Of a DNA stretch of 64,000 nt, positions 1 to 8,714 are shown one piece after another. This DNA is from Paenibacillus sp. J2TS4 (GTDB lineage Bacteria; Bacillota; Bacilli; Paenibacillales; NBRC-103111): contig NZ_BOSH01000001.1 in assembly GCF_018403245.1 (NCBI RefSeq), positions 806,001-870,000 of the forward strand, in the 5' to 3' direction. Each line of letters begins with the position of its first letter. Within the stretch, counting starts at the first letter, position 1. Below the pieces are notes generated by a model. That model saw only the letters and a list, made by a program, of their open reading frames with translations, did no database searches and was not told the DNA's origin. The position numbers were made by a program, and so were the translations under genes.

Positions 1-1
1 G

Positions 2-2911
2 TCCTTTGTATCGAGACTGATCATGGGTCATGAGTATTTGGGCCGCCTCGGTCTGCCCCTCGATCTCGTCATCCTTAACGAGTCACTGGGCGGCTATCAT
101 CAGGACCTGCAGGAAGCGATCCAGCGTACGGCTGAACAAAGGACAGACCCCTACGGCTCCAGTCCGGGAACACTGTCTATCATCGCCGCGAACCAGCTTC
201 CGGAGGCGGACAAGACGCTGCTTCTCGCGGCGGCCAAAGTAGTGCTGAATGCGGGGGGTCCCAGCCTGAAAGCCCAGCTTAGACGGGCGGGCGCTCCCGC
301 AGGTCTTCCGGGGCCGCTTGTGGCATCGCGCGAAGAACAGCGGACCGTGGAGCCGGCCGGCCAACCGGCAGTCGGATCGGTCTCCAAGGCGACGGTCCGA
401 CCATCCGCGGAAGAGCCCCAGTCCTTATCCATGTTCAACGGCTGGGGCGGATTTAGCCCGGACGGCCGGGAGTACCGAATCGTCGTTAAGAACGGGAATC
501 ACCTGCCTGCGCCATGGATCAACGTCATGGCCAATCCGGGCTTCGGCACCTTGATGTCCGAGCTCCATACCGGCTATACTTGGTGGCGCAACAGCCGGGA
601 ATGCAAGCTGACGCCGTGGTCTAACGATCCGGTCATTGACCGTCCCGGAGAGATCTGCTACTTGCGCGATGAGGAGCGCGGCGAATTTTGGCAGGTTCCG
701 CATTTCCGCACGGATTCTGCCAGCTCTCATACGGTCTCACATGGTCGGGGCTATACGCGTTACCATCAGGAAAGTCATGGCCTCGATCAGGAGATGACCG
801 TCTTCGTGCCATTGGACGATCCGGTTAAGGTGATTCGTCTGCGGCTTAAGAACCGAACGGAAGAGAAACGCCGCCTCTCCGTAACGTATTATGCGGAATG
901 GGTCCTCGGGGTGCAGCGGGAGGCCAACGCCTCATTCGTAGTAACGGAGTGGAATGATCGGCATGATGCTTTGTTCGCCCGCAATACGTATCAGGAATCG
1001 TTCCGTGAGGCGACCGCCTTTTTGACGATGGTCCGCCAGAAGGGCAAAGGAACTGATCCGTCGGATGCTTCGAAGCAGCGAACACACTCCGGGACTTCGG
1101 CCCCGGAGTTGTGCTGGACTTCGGACCGTGCGGAATTCTTCGGGCGCTTCGGGACGCCGGATCACCCCGCGGCAATGAGCCGCAGCTGCTTGTCGGGCAG
1201 GACGGGGACAGGGCACGACACTTGCGGAGCGCTTCAGGCTAAGCTGTCCATCGAGCCGCAGGGGGAACAGACGGTATATATTTTGCTGGGCTGCGGCGAA
1301 TCCCGGGAGTCTGGGGCGCAACTGATACAGAAATATAGTAAAGCAGCGGAATGTGAAGAAGCGTTAACCCAGGTTCAGGCTTTCTGGGACCGTGTACTGG
1401 GACAAATTCAGGTCTCCTCGCCCAGCCCCGAAATGGATCTGATGGTGAACAGTTGGCTGCTTTATCAATCCCTTTCCTGCCGAATGTGGGCCCGTACCGC
1501 CTTTTATCAAGCCGGAGGCGCTTATGGCTTTCGCGATCAACTGCAGGATTCGCTGTCTCTGCTCCATTCTCTTCCGCATCTTACGCGTGCACAAATTATT
1601 CTCCACGCCTCTCATCAGTATATAGAGGGAGACGTTCAGCACTGGTGGCATGAGGAGACGGAGCGGGGAATACGCACCCGCTTTTCCGATGATTTGCTAT
1701 GGCTCCCTTATTCCGTAACCCGATATCTGGAGCATACCGGGGACGATAGTATTCTGGAGGAAACCGCACCGTACCTGCGGAGCGAGCCTCTGGGAGAGGA
1801 CGAGCACGAACGATATGAGGTGACCGTCACGTCGGAAGAGAGCGGGACGATTTATGATCATTGCCTTCGAGCTATCGAACGCTCCCTGCGCTTCGGTGAG
1901 CACGGACTGCCGCTCATCGGGATAGGCGACTGGAACGACGGCTTGAGCCGGGTAGGTGCGGAGGGAAGAGGCGAGAGCGTCTGGCTCGGCTGGTTTATAT
2001 GCTACATTCTGGACCGCTTTGCCGAGCTGTGCGAACGCCGTGGAGATTCGGCCAGAGCTGAGCGCTACCGGGAGGTTCGCTCGAGTCTCGCCGCCTCGCT
2101 GAACGATCATGCCTGGGACGGACAATGGTATCGGCGAGCTTTTACAGATGCTGGCCAGTGGCTCGGATCAGTTCATAACGTGGAATGCCGAATCGATGCG
2201 ATTGCCCAATCCTGGTCGGTTATTTCCGGAGCCGGGGAGGCGGACAAGGCGCGCCGGGCGATGCAGTCGTTTGATCGAAATTTGGTCGATCGCAGCCTGT
2301 CTGTCGTCTCGCTGCTCACTCCGCCGTTCGATCGCACGGACCCTTCTCCCGGATATATCCAAGGGTATCCGCCCGGCATTCGGGAGAACGGAGCGCAGTA
2401 TACGCATGGCGTTCTCTGGAGTATTTTTGCCTGGTGTCAGTTGGGCAACGGGGATAAAGCGTTCGAGCTGTTTCACATGCTCAATCCGATTACCCATACC
2501 CGGACCCCAGGCGAAGTGAGGCGTTATGTCGGCGAGCCTTATGTCATGTCCGCCGACGTGTATACGACAGACCCGCACAAGGGGCACGCCGGCTGGACAT
2601 GGTACACAGGTGCGGCAGGATGGATGTATCAGGCCTGCATCGAAGGGATTCTCGGCTTGCTTCGCCGGGGAGAACGGCTGTATGTTCGGCCTTGCATTCC
2701 GAGCGAATGGCCGGAGCTTGCTATTCAGTACCGCTTTGGGGACACTATGTACCGCATCACTATCCTTAATCCGGAGCGCAAGAGTCAAGGATTGACTGGT
2801 TGGTCGGTAGATGGTGAAGAGCAGCCATTGACGGAACGGAGTGAAGAAGAGGGAGCTGTAGTGGAACTGCGAGACGATGGTCAAGAGCATACAGTCGTCT
2901 TGACGCTGTAG
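2..2911 (+). CDS. Cyclic beta-1,2-glucan synthase, C-terminal GH94 part (5' end outside window)
   Basis: The reading frame is open to the first base of the window, so this is the 3' part of a longer gene; the ATG at 23 is probably internal. The first visible residues resemble the linker before the phosphorylase module of NdvB/ChvB-type synthases. From about residue 135 the protein looks like a GH94 phosphorylase: a beta-sandwich start rich in Trp and Gly, then an alpha-barrel with GFRDQLQD near residue 505 (region of the catalytic Asp) and GDWNDG near residue 635. In this family the GH94 domain sets glucan chain length before cyclisation at the membrane. A terminator follows, so it ends a transcription unit. 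Cellobiose or chitobiose phosphorylase is less likely because the frame continues upstream. Confidence 0.85.
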   Translation, partial: SFVSRLIMGHEYLGRLGLPLDLVILNESLGGYHQDLQEAIQRTAEQRTDPYGSSPGTLSIIAANQLPEADKTLLLAAAKVVLNAGGPSLKAQLRRAGAPAGLPGPLVASREEQRTVEPAGQPAVGSVSKATVRPSAEEPQSLSMFNGWGGFSPDGREYRIVVKNGNHLPAPWINVMANPGFGTLMSELHTGYTWWRNSRECKLTPWSNDPVIDRPGEICYLRDEERGEFWQVPHFRTDSASSHTVSHGRGYTRYHQESHGLDQEMTVFVPLDDPVKVIRLRLKNRTEEKRRLSVTYYAEWVLGVQREANASFVVTEWNDRHDALFARNTYQESFREATAFLTMVRQKGKGTDPSDASKQRTHSGTSAPELCWTSDRAEFFGRFGTPDHPAAMSRSCLSGRTGTGHDTCGALQAKLSIEPQGEQTVYILLGCGESRESGAQLIQKYSKAAECEEALTQVQAFWDRVLGQIQVSSPSPEMDLMVNSWLLYQSLSCRMWARTAFYQAGGAYGFRDQLQDSLSLLHSLPHLTRAQIILHASHQYIEGDVQHWWHEETERGIRTRFSDDLLWLPYSVTRYLEHTGDDSILEETAPYLRSEPLGEDEHERYEVTVTSEESGTIYDHCLRAIERSLRFGEHGLPLIGIGDWNDGLSRVGAEGRGESVWLGWFICYILDRFAELCERRGDSARAERYREVRSSLAASLNDHAWDGQWYRRAFTDAGQWLGSVHNVECRIDAIAQSWSVISGAGEADKARRAMQSFDRNLVDRSLSVVSLLTPPFDRTDPSPGYIQGYPPGIRENGAQYTHGVLWSIFAWCQLGNGDKAFELFHMLNPITHTRTPGEVRRYVGEPYVMSADVYTTDPHKGHAGWTWYTGAAGWMYQACIEGILGLLRRGERLYVRPCIPSEWPELAIQYRFGDTMYRITILNPERKSQGLTGWSVDGEEQPLTERSEEEGAVVELRDDGQEHTVVLTL

Positions 2912-2934
2912 TCTTGGCACCGCAGTTGCTTCTT

Positions 2935-2985
2935 TGGAACTGTTCTGCCCGCGGGATCACCCGTGGATAGAGCAGTTCTTTTTTT
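2935..2985 (+). terminator. Rho-independent terminator after the glucan synthase gene
   Basis: An 11-bp stem (GGAACTGTTCT pairing with AGAGCAGTTCT, G-U included) encloses a smaller CCCG/CGGG hairpin and is followed by seven T residues. Confidence 0.8.
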
Positions 2986-3110
2986 CGTCATATATCAAAT
3001 TTAAAAGTTTCAGCTTCATGAATTATCAATATAAACGGCACTAGAGAAAGCTGCCGTTTCCGGTGCATCCAATCAACTAATGCCTCCGGTCCGGCCAAAT
3101 TTTATGAAGG

Positions 3111-3300
3111 AATGCAAAAGTGCAGGCGATGGGTGACTTTTGTTCTCATTGCGAAGGATCTACTGCAAATATACAGTAGATTCGGCCATTTAGGCCCGAA
3201 AATAGCTGGATCGAAGAAATGGACTGTAAGATTGCAGTCGATAATCCCAAAAGAGCGGATTTCGATCAAAAGTACTGTATGATTGCAGTCGATTGCTCTA
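3111..3300. repeat. Palindrome array 1 (four TGCA-type mini-palindromes)
   Basis: The gene-free stretch 2986-3503 holds four short palindromes about 45-60 bp apart. The clearest are ACTGCAAATATACAGT, ACTGTAAGATTGCAGT and ACTGTATGATTGCAGT. The intervening sequences match, in the same order, those of the array at 43581-43765. No protein-coding signal is visible. Function unknown. Confidence 0.7.
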
Positions 3301-3503
3301 AACGCGCGCCGGGAGAGACGCGCGTGGCGGCGCTGGCATGGGAATGGTGCTCCTGCGCCCACGATTACGCTTTTGGTCGCTCCTCTTAGAAGGGCTTCGA
3401 AGGGAGATTTTTTTCATTTTAACAATCCGTTAATTTTCGCATAACACGGTCTTGAAGTTAGGCTGGGATAATAGGATCAAAAGGATGAATGGAGTGAACG
3501 ATC

Positions 3504-3701
3504 ATGAGCGCCATCGATATCCGCAAACTGAAAAAACTATTGTTCGTTTCGTTGTCCAGCCTGACTTTGCTCATTGTTGTCCATACAGTTATGTACCCGG
3601 AGAAATCGCGAGCCGGCAAGGGGACATGGATTAACGTTTCCGCAGGTGAGAAACTAAAGGAAAGAGGTGAATGTGGATGGCGAATTGGATCGGAAGGCTG
3701 A
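3504..3701 (+). CDS. Small putative membrane protein upstream of the PAP2 gene
   Basis: 65 residues with one hydrophobic segment at about residues 11-30 after a Lys/Arg-rich N-terminus (positive-inside anchor), then a charged tail. The ATG follows GGAG with 9 bases spacing. The 3' end overlaps the start of the PAP2 phosphatase gene in another frame, which suggests translational coupling. I recognise no family. Coding status is uncertain because the tail composition is unremarkable. Confidence 0.4.
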   Translation: MSAIDIRKLKKLLFVSLSSLTLLIVVHTVMYPEKSRAGKGTWINVSAGEKLKERGECGWRIGSEG

Positions 3702-4201
3702 AGGAAAATGAAATTCGCCTGCTTTATTATATTAACCGGCGAATGAAGTCCCGATGGATGGACCGAGTGATGGGGGGAATCACTCACCTGGGAGGGGCGG
3801 TGTTTAACGTCGTTCTGCTGTTGGCACTGCCTGTTCATCCTGCGTTCGGATGGGATGGAATCGTCGCTTTAACGATGAGCCATTTGGCGGTTCAGGCGAT
3901 CAAAAGATCCTTTAGCCGAACAAGGCCTTATGTCACCCTCCCGCAGCTGCATGCACCTACTAAATTGCTGGCCGACTTTTCCTTCCCCTCCGGTCATACG
4001 ACAGCTATTTTCTCGGCCGTCACTTCCATCAGCCTGTCCGTCCCCGCTTTGGCCCCCCTCCTGTATTTCGTCGCCTTTCTTGTCGGCTGGTCCCGCATGT
4101 ACCTTGGTTATCATTATCCATCCGATGTCATGATCGGAGCGATTACCGGCACTGGCTTTGCCGTCGCGGTTCACTATATGGTTAACCATGTTATCGGGTA
4201 G
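3677..4201 (+). CDS. PAP2-family membrane phosphatase (undecaprenyl-diphosphatase-like)
   Basis: About 174 residues and several hydrophobic segments. The three PAP2 signature blocks are present: K followed by SFSRTRP, then FPSGHTT, then SRMYLGYHYPSDV, which supply the Lys/Arg, His and His/Asp catalytic residues. Members remove phosphate from lipid pyrophosphates such as undecaprenyl-PP at the outer face of the membrane, which would recycle the lipid carrier. ATGs at 3671 and 3677 are both possible; 3677 is preferred because AGAGG lies 9 bases upstream. The precise lipid substrate cannot be told from sequence. Confidence 0.85.
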   Translation: MANWIGRLKENEIRLLYYINRRMKSRWMDRVMGGITHLGGAVFNVVLLLALPVHPAFGWDGIVALTMSHLAVQAIKRSFSRTRPYVTLPQLHAPTKLLADFSFPSGHTTAIFSAVTSISLSVPALAPLLYFVAFLVGWSRMYLGYHYPSDVMIGAITGTGFAVAVHYMVNHVIG

Positions 4202-4211
4202 CCTGGTTTGG

Positions 4212-5048
4212 TCAATGCTGCATTCTTCGGCGGTATTCACTGGGGGAATACCCTAGTCGGGAACGAAACACGCGGTGAAAATACGAGTAGCTCTGGAAAC
4301 CGCAGTATTCGGCGATTTGCTCCAGCGTCATCGAGCTGTACTCCATCCGTTCCCGGGCGATGGATAAACGGACCTCAATCGCATAATCGATGATGGATTT
4401 GCCGTGGATTTCTTTAAACAGATGGCTGGCCCGCGACGGGCTAATGCCTACATAATCCGCAACATTTTGTAAAGTCAGATTTTCCGTGGCATGCTGCTCC
4501 ACGTATTCCTTCATCCGGTATGGAATGGAAGTCGAGGAAGATTTTCTGGTGGCTTGCTTGGATTCGTCGATGAGGCGGTCGATGGTCAGGCAAAGGATTT
4601 GACTGTAGCATTTTAAAATTTCATCGCTTTGATCGTGAACTCTCCTCTTTTCCTGTACGATCTGTCTCCAAATCGTCATGAGGCGTTCCCCGGAACCGAC
4701 GTTAATTTTGGCAGGACGGCTGCGCATACTCCACCATTGATCGAACCAATCTCCTTCGACCATTAAATAATAGTCTGAACTGAGAATTTTGTTAAGCGGC
4801 TCTTGGGAATGAGGATTTTCATATCCGACAATCAGCTCATAAGGATCCGAAGGACACAACAGCAGCAAATCGCCGGGCTGAATCCAATGGTATTTGTCCC
4901 GAATCCAAATAAAGCAGTGGCCCTGAGTCTGCATCCGCAGCAAATAGCATTGCATTCCTTTTTTTTCGCTGATCGTAAGTGGCTTGTTGTGTCGGGAATA
5001 CCCCGCGCTCAGGACATGCTTGTTCCCGGTAGGGGACAACTTATTCAT
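4212..5048 (-). CDS. AraC-family transcriptional regulator (cupin + HTH)
   Basis: About 278 residues. The N-terminal half is cupin-like (sugar-sensing type). The last ~100 residues carry the two AraC helix-turn-helix motifs, including LQNVADYVGISPSRASHLFK and a second motif with IAEYCGFQSYSYFHRVFR. The start is placed at the ATG preceded by GGAAAGG rather than 33 bases further upstream. It is divergent from the isomerase/dehydrogenase pair beginning at 5210, with 160 bp between, so it probably controls that pair. Confidence 0.85.
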   Translation of the reverse strand: MNKLSPTGNKHVLSAGYSRHNKPLTISEKKGMQCYLLRMQTQGHCFIWIRDKYHWIQPGDLLLLCPSDPYELIVGYENPHSQEPLNKILSSDYYLMVEGDWFDQWWSMRSRPAKINVGSGERLMTIWRQIVQEKRRVHDQSDEILKCYSQILCLTIDRLIDESKQATRKSSSTSIPYRMKEYVEQHATENLTLQNVADYVGISPSRASHLFKEIHGKSIIDYAIEVRLSIARERMEYSSMTLEQIAEYCGFQSYSYFHRVFRSRLGYSPSEYRRRMQH

Positions 5049-5209
5049 GGCAATCGCACCTTTCCCAGCTAATCGTAGCAAGATAATTCATGAATTTAGT
5101 GGGATCATTCATTCTCATTATAGCCGTTCCCAGTATAGAATAAAAGCAGGGCCTCGACAGCCTTTCTTGAAATGGGAGCGTTAAATATTTCATGTGAAGG
5201 GGAATGAGA

Positions 5210-5974
5210 ATGAAGCGAATGGGAATCGGACTGCAGATGTACACTCTCCGGGCAGAGACGGCGACAGATTTTACCGGAACCTTGCACAAAGTGGCTGCTC
5301 TTGGTTACGAAGGTGTAGAATTTGCAGGTTACGGAGGATTGTCACCGGAGCAGCTGAAGAGCTTGCTGGAGGAGCTTCAATTGAAATCGATTGGCAGTCA
5401 TGTATCTATCCATGATTTAAAAGAGAAGCTGGATGAGATCGTCGAGATGAACGTCGCTATTGGGTCATCTTATGTCGTATGCCCCTTTTTAAATGAGGAG
5501 CAGCGTTCCGAGGGGGCCTTGCCCGACACCGTATCTGTGTTTACAAAGGCAAGCCATGAGCTCGGCAAGCATGGAATCCGCTTCGGTTATCATAATCACG
5601 CTTTTGAGTTAACAGAGACGATAGGCGGCGAAAGACTGTTCGACCGGCTGTTTGCTTTGATGGAACCCGAGGAATGTGTGGTGGAGATGGATGTTTGCTG
5701 GGTGCACCATGGCGGACAGGATCCGTTGGAGTATATTCGCAAATACGCGGGACGAGTGCCGTTAATCCATCTCAAGGACATGAGGACCTTGGAGGATGGC
5801 CAGGCCCAGACCGTTGAGCTGGGACAAGGGGAAATCGATCTTCAGGCAGTGATTTCGACAGCCGGGGAAGCGGGGGCGGAATGGTTAATTGTAGAGCAGG
5901 ATCATTGTCAGAACCCTCCTCTGCAAAGTGTTGAAACCAGTATCCGCTGGCTGCAAGCCAATTACATAAACTAA
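5210..5974 (+). CDS. Sugar phosphate isomerase/epimerase (xylose isomerase-like TIM barrel)
   Basis: About 254 residues, the usual length for this AP-endonuclease-2/xylose-isomerase-like barrel family. Metal-ligand-type motifs are visible: GYHNHAFE in the middle, VEMDVCWVHHGG, LIHLKDM and a late VEQD. Members interconvert keto- and aldo-sugars or inositol derivatives. The ATG at 5210 has AAGGGGA at 7 bases spacing, so the in-frame ATG at 5204 is less likely. Twenty bases after it comes a Gfo/Idh/MocA dehydrogenase, a common pairing for oxidation-isomerisation of sugars. Substrate unknown. Confidence 0.85.
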   Translation: MKRMGIGLQMYTLRAETATDFTGTLHKVAALGYEGVEFAGYGGLSPEQLKSLLEELQLKSIGSHVSIHDLKEKLDEIVEMNVAIGSSYVVCPFLNEEQRSEGALPDTVSVFTKASHELGKHGIRFGYHNHAFELTETIGGERLFDRLFALMEPEECVVEMDVCWVHHGGQDPLEYIRKYAGRVPLIHLKDMRTLEDGQAQTVELGQGEIDLQAVISTAGEAGAEWLIVEQDHCQNPPLQSVETSIRWLQANYIN

Positions 5975-5994
5975 TTTATAGGGAGGATCAAACG

Positions 5995-7077
5995 ATGACG
6001 GCTAAATATCGGGTTGGAATTATTGGATGCGGAGGCATTGCCAACGGCAAGCATATGCCGAGCCTGGCTGCAATTGATAAGGTGGAGATGGTCGCTTTTT
6101 GCGATATTCTTCCGGAGAAGGCTAAGGAGGCTGCTCAAAAATACGGAACTCCCGAAGCTAAAGTATATGAAGATTACAAGGAGCTGCTGGCGGACAGCTC
6201 CATTGACATCGTGCATGTCTGCACGCCTAATGATTCGCATGCCGATATTACTATCGCGGCGCTCGAATCAGACAAGCATGTGATGTGCGAGAAGCCGATG
6301 GCCAAAACGGCCGCCGATGCCAGAAGAATGGTGGAGGCCGCCCAAAGAACAGGCAAAAAGCTGACGATCGGATATCAAAACCGGTTCCGCACCGACAGCC
6401 AATATTTGCATCAAGTATGTGCAGACGGCGAACTGGGGGATATTTACTTTGCCAAAGCCCATGCGATCCGCCGCCGTGCGGTTCCAACGTGGGGCGTCTT
6501 TCTGGATGAGGAGAAGCAAGGCGGCGGACCGCTCATTGATATCGGGACTCATGCGCTGGACCTGACCCTTTGGATGATGAACAATTATAAGCCGAAGGCC
6601 GTTCTGGGGACCGCTTTTCATAAGCTCTCCGGTAAGGAAAATGCGGCTAACGCCTGGGGACCTTGGGATCCGCAGGAATTTACCGTCGAGGACTCCGCTT
6701 TTGGCATGATAACGATGCAGAACGGTGCGACCATTATATTGGAATCGAGTTGGGCGCTTAACATGCTTCAGGCCGGCGAAGCGAAGTGTACGCTTTGCGG
6801 AACGGAAGGCGGAGCCGATATGTGGGACGGACTGACGATTAACGGTGAGAAGCGGAGCCGGCTGTATGAGAATAAAATTTCGCTGCAGAGCGGCGGAGTC
6901 GCTTTCTATGAAGGTAAGTCGGTCAGCGCGGCGGATCTGGAGGCGAGATTGTGGATCGAAGCGATTGAGAACGATACCGATCCTGTAGTTACCCCTGAGC
7001 AAGCCTGTGTCGTCTCGGAAATCCTGGAAGCCATCTACGAATCATCCAGAACCGGCAAAGCCGTTTACTTCGATTGA
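5995..7077 (+). CDS. Gfo/Idh/MocA-family oxidoreductase
   Basis: 360 residues. The N-terminal Rossmann fold has GIIGCGGIANGKHMPSL for NAD(P) binding. The family's catalytic Lys lies in CEKPMAKT near residue 95, and GGGPLIDIGTHALD near residue 180 supplies the C-terminal domain's His/Asp motif. Cytosolic NAD(P)-dependent sugar or inositol dehydrogenase. It follows the isomerase by 20 bases in one operon (GGGAGG ribosome site), so the two probably act in one sugar-modification step. Substrate not deducible. Confidence 0.9.
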   Translation: MTAKYRVGIIGCGGIANGKHMPSLAAIDKVEMVAFCDILPEKAKEAAQKYGTPEAKVYEDYKELLADSSIDIVHVCTPNDSHADITIAALESDKHVMCEKPMAKTAADARRMVEAAQRTGKKLTIGYQNRFRTDSQYLHQVCADGELGDIYFAKAHAIRRRAVPTWGVFLDEEKQGGGPLIDIGTHALDLTLWMMNNYKPKAVLGTAFHKLSGKENAANAWGPWDPQEFTVEDSAFGMITMQNGATIILESSWALNMLQAGEAKCTLCGTEGGADMWDGLTINGEKRSRLYENKISLQSGGVAFYEGKSVSAADLEARLWIEAIENDTDPVVTPEQACVVSEILEAIYESSRTGKAVYFD

Positions 7078-7214
7078 TCCGATGTCGCTATAACACAAAG
7101 TTAGGCCAAGGAGGCTGTTCTCTATGAGGACAGCCCCTTGTATTCACATTATAAGTTTATAAGCAGCCGTTGGATACGCAGAGGTTAAGATTCGGGTAAA
7201 TGCTATGTTACGGC

Positions 7215-8714
7215 TTATAGGTTTCGCCATTCTGTTGGTGTTGTGCCGACATTCCTTTTAAATTGTTTATAAAAGTAAGCGGTATCTGAATAGCCGACTC
7301 TTTTGCTTATTTCTCCGGTCCGTAAATGTGTTGTTTTTAATAGTTCCTTTGCCTTTTCAAGCCGGTAGCGATTGATGTATTCAGAAAATACAACCCCAAT
7401 TTCTTTTTGAAATAGCTGTCCTAAATAAATGGGATTGACATGGAAACGTTGACTTAATGTTTTTAATGATAACTCGTTATGATAATGCGTATGCATATAC
7501 TGGAGAACATTTTGCACAATCGGACTGCGATTATCTTGCTGATGATCAATTGTATTCATTAATTCACTGCAATAATCAAGTAAAATATTTTTCATTTGCT
7601 TGATGTCGGCAGCAAATACAAGTCTTTCAATGGCAGCCGTATGATTGTAGTGCTTCACATCATGGATGGAATGATAGATATAAGAAACTAAATCAATCGT
7701 ATATTTTCTTGCTACCGCTGGTGCAAGAAACGGTTTATTTTTTTTCATCGTTTCATAATATTTTTCAATCTTCTCAAGCAAACTTTGCTCGGCGTTCAAA
7801 ATTCGCTTCACCATTTTGGTCTTAAGGCGCTGCAGGTGATTTAAAAGTTTTTGCCGATTCATATGAACTTGATTGGAAATAAGAGTATTCAATGGCAAGC
7901 AGACTTGAAACAATGAAAGCTCTCTAGCAAATAAATAGCTGTCCTCCAGTTTTTCCATCGAGTCCACAGCCTGACCCATGGATAAATAAAAATGGCCGAT
8001 CGCCTTATTTTGTAATACAGAAACGAGCTGCTGATTGTATAAATAAAGCTCCTGCTCATTTTGCCCGGAAAATATAATAATCAGTTCTTGGTCAGGATTA
8101 TATAAGCAGGAGGCTAAATATTGCCGCTCAATTTCACTTCGAAGGCTTTTTCTGACCTCTATGTTGTTATTATTCTCAAATTGAATAATCGAAACATTGT
8201 AATGCGGCTGCGCAACATTCATTTCATACAAAGAGAGCCTCTCATGCCATTCATTTTTATTAATTTCGCCATTTAGCAAGCGCCATAACGTATTATCCTT
8301 CAAAGTGGTAAATTCCGCCTCCAGCACTTCTTTGGAGGATGAATAGAACTTTTGGCTTACAGCCTGGATTGTATTTAACAATTCCTCTTCATCAACAGGC
8401 TTTAATAAATAATTTTCAATACCAAGCATCATGCCTTGCTTCACATAAGTAAATTCTCGATATCCGGATAAAATAATGCATTTTATATGAGGCTGGATTT
8501 TTTTGGCTTCTTCAATTAATTCTAAACCTGACATTTTCGGCATTAAAATATCGGTCACTAACAAATGAATGAGATTTTCGTTTACATATTCAAGCGCTTC
8601 TTTCCCATTTTCCGCAATTTGTATAATTTCAAATCCGTAGTCTTCCCAGTTTAACAAGGCCTGCAATCCTTTCGTAATAAGCGGCTCGTCATCTACAAGA
8701 AGGACCTTATACAT
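7215..8714 (-). CDS. YesN-type response regulator with AraC DNA-binding domain
   Basis: About 499 residues. The N-terminal receiver domain has the acidic pair VDDE, the phospho-acceptor in TDILMPKMSG near residue 55 and the Lys in LLKPVDEE. A long central linker is followed by a C-terminal AraC double HTH (LKTLSQRFHVNPIYLGQLFQ; ISKRVGYSDTAYFYKQFKR). It overlaps the end of the sensor kinase gene by a few bases. The ATG at 8714 is preferred over 8720 because the GGTGA ribosome site is then correctly spaced. It likely activates the importer genes upstream. The gene is AT-rich, like the rest of 7.2-14 kb. Confidence 0.93.
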   Translation of the reverse strand: MYKVLLVDDEPLITKGLQALLNWEDYGFEIIQIAENGKEALEYVNENLIHLLVTDILMPKMSGLELIEEAKKIQPHIKCIILSGYREFTYVKQGMMLGIENYLLKPVDEEELLNTIQAVSQKFYSSSKEVLEAEFTTLKDNTLWRLLNGEINKNEWHERLSLYEMNVAQPHYNVSIIQFENNNNIEVRKSLRSEIERQYLASCLYNPDQELIIIFSGQNEQELYLYNQQLVSVLQNKAIGHFYLSMGQAVDSMEKLEDSYLFARELSLFQVCLPLNTLISNQVHMNRQKLLNHLQRLKTKMVKRILNAEQSLLEKIEKYYETMKKNKPFLAPAVARKYTIDLVSYIYHSIHDVKHYNHTAAIERLVFAADIKQMKNILLDYCSELMNTIDHQQDNRSPIVQNVLQYMHTHYHNELSLKTLSQRFHVNPIYLGQLFQKEIGVVFSEYINRYRLEKAKELLKTTHLRTGEISKRVGYSDTAYFYKQFKRNVGTTPTEWRNL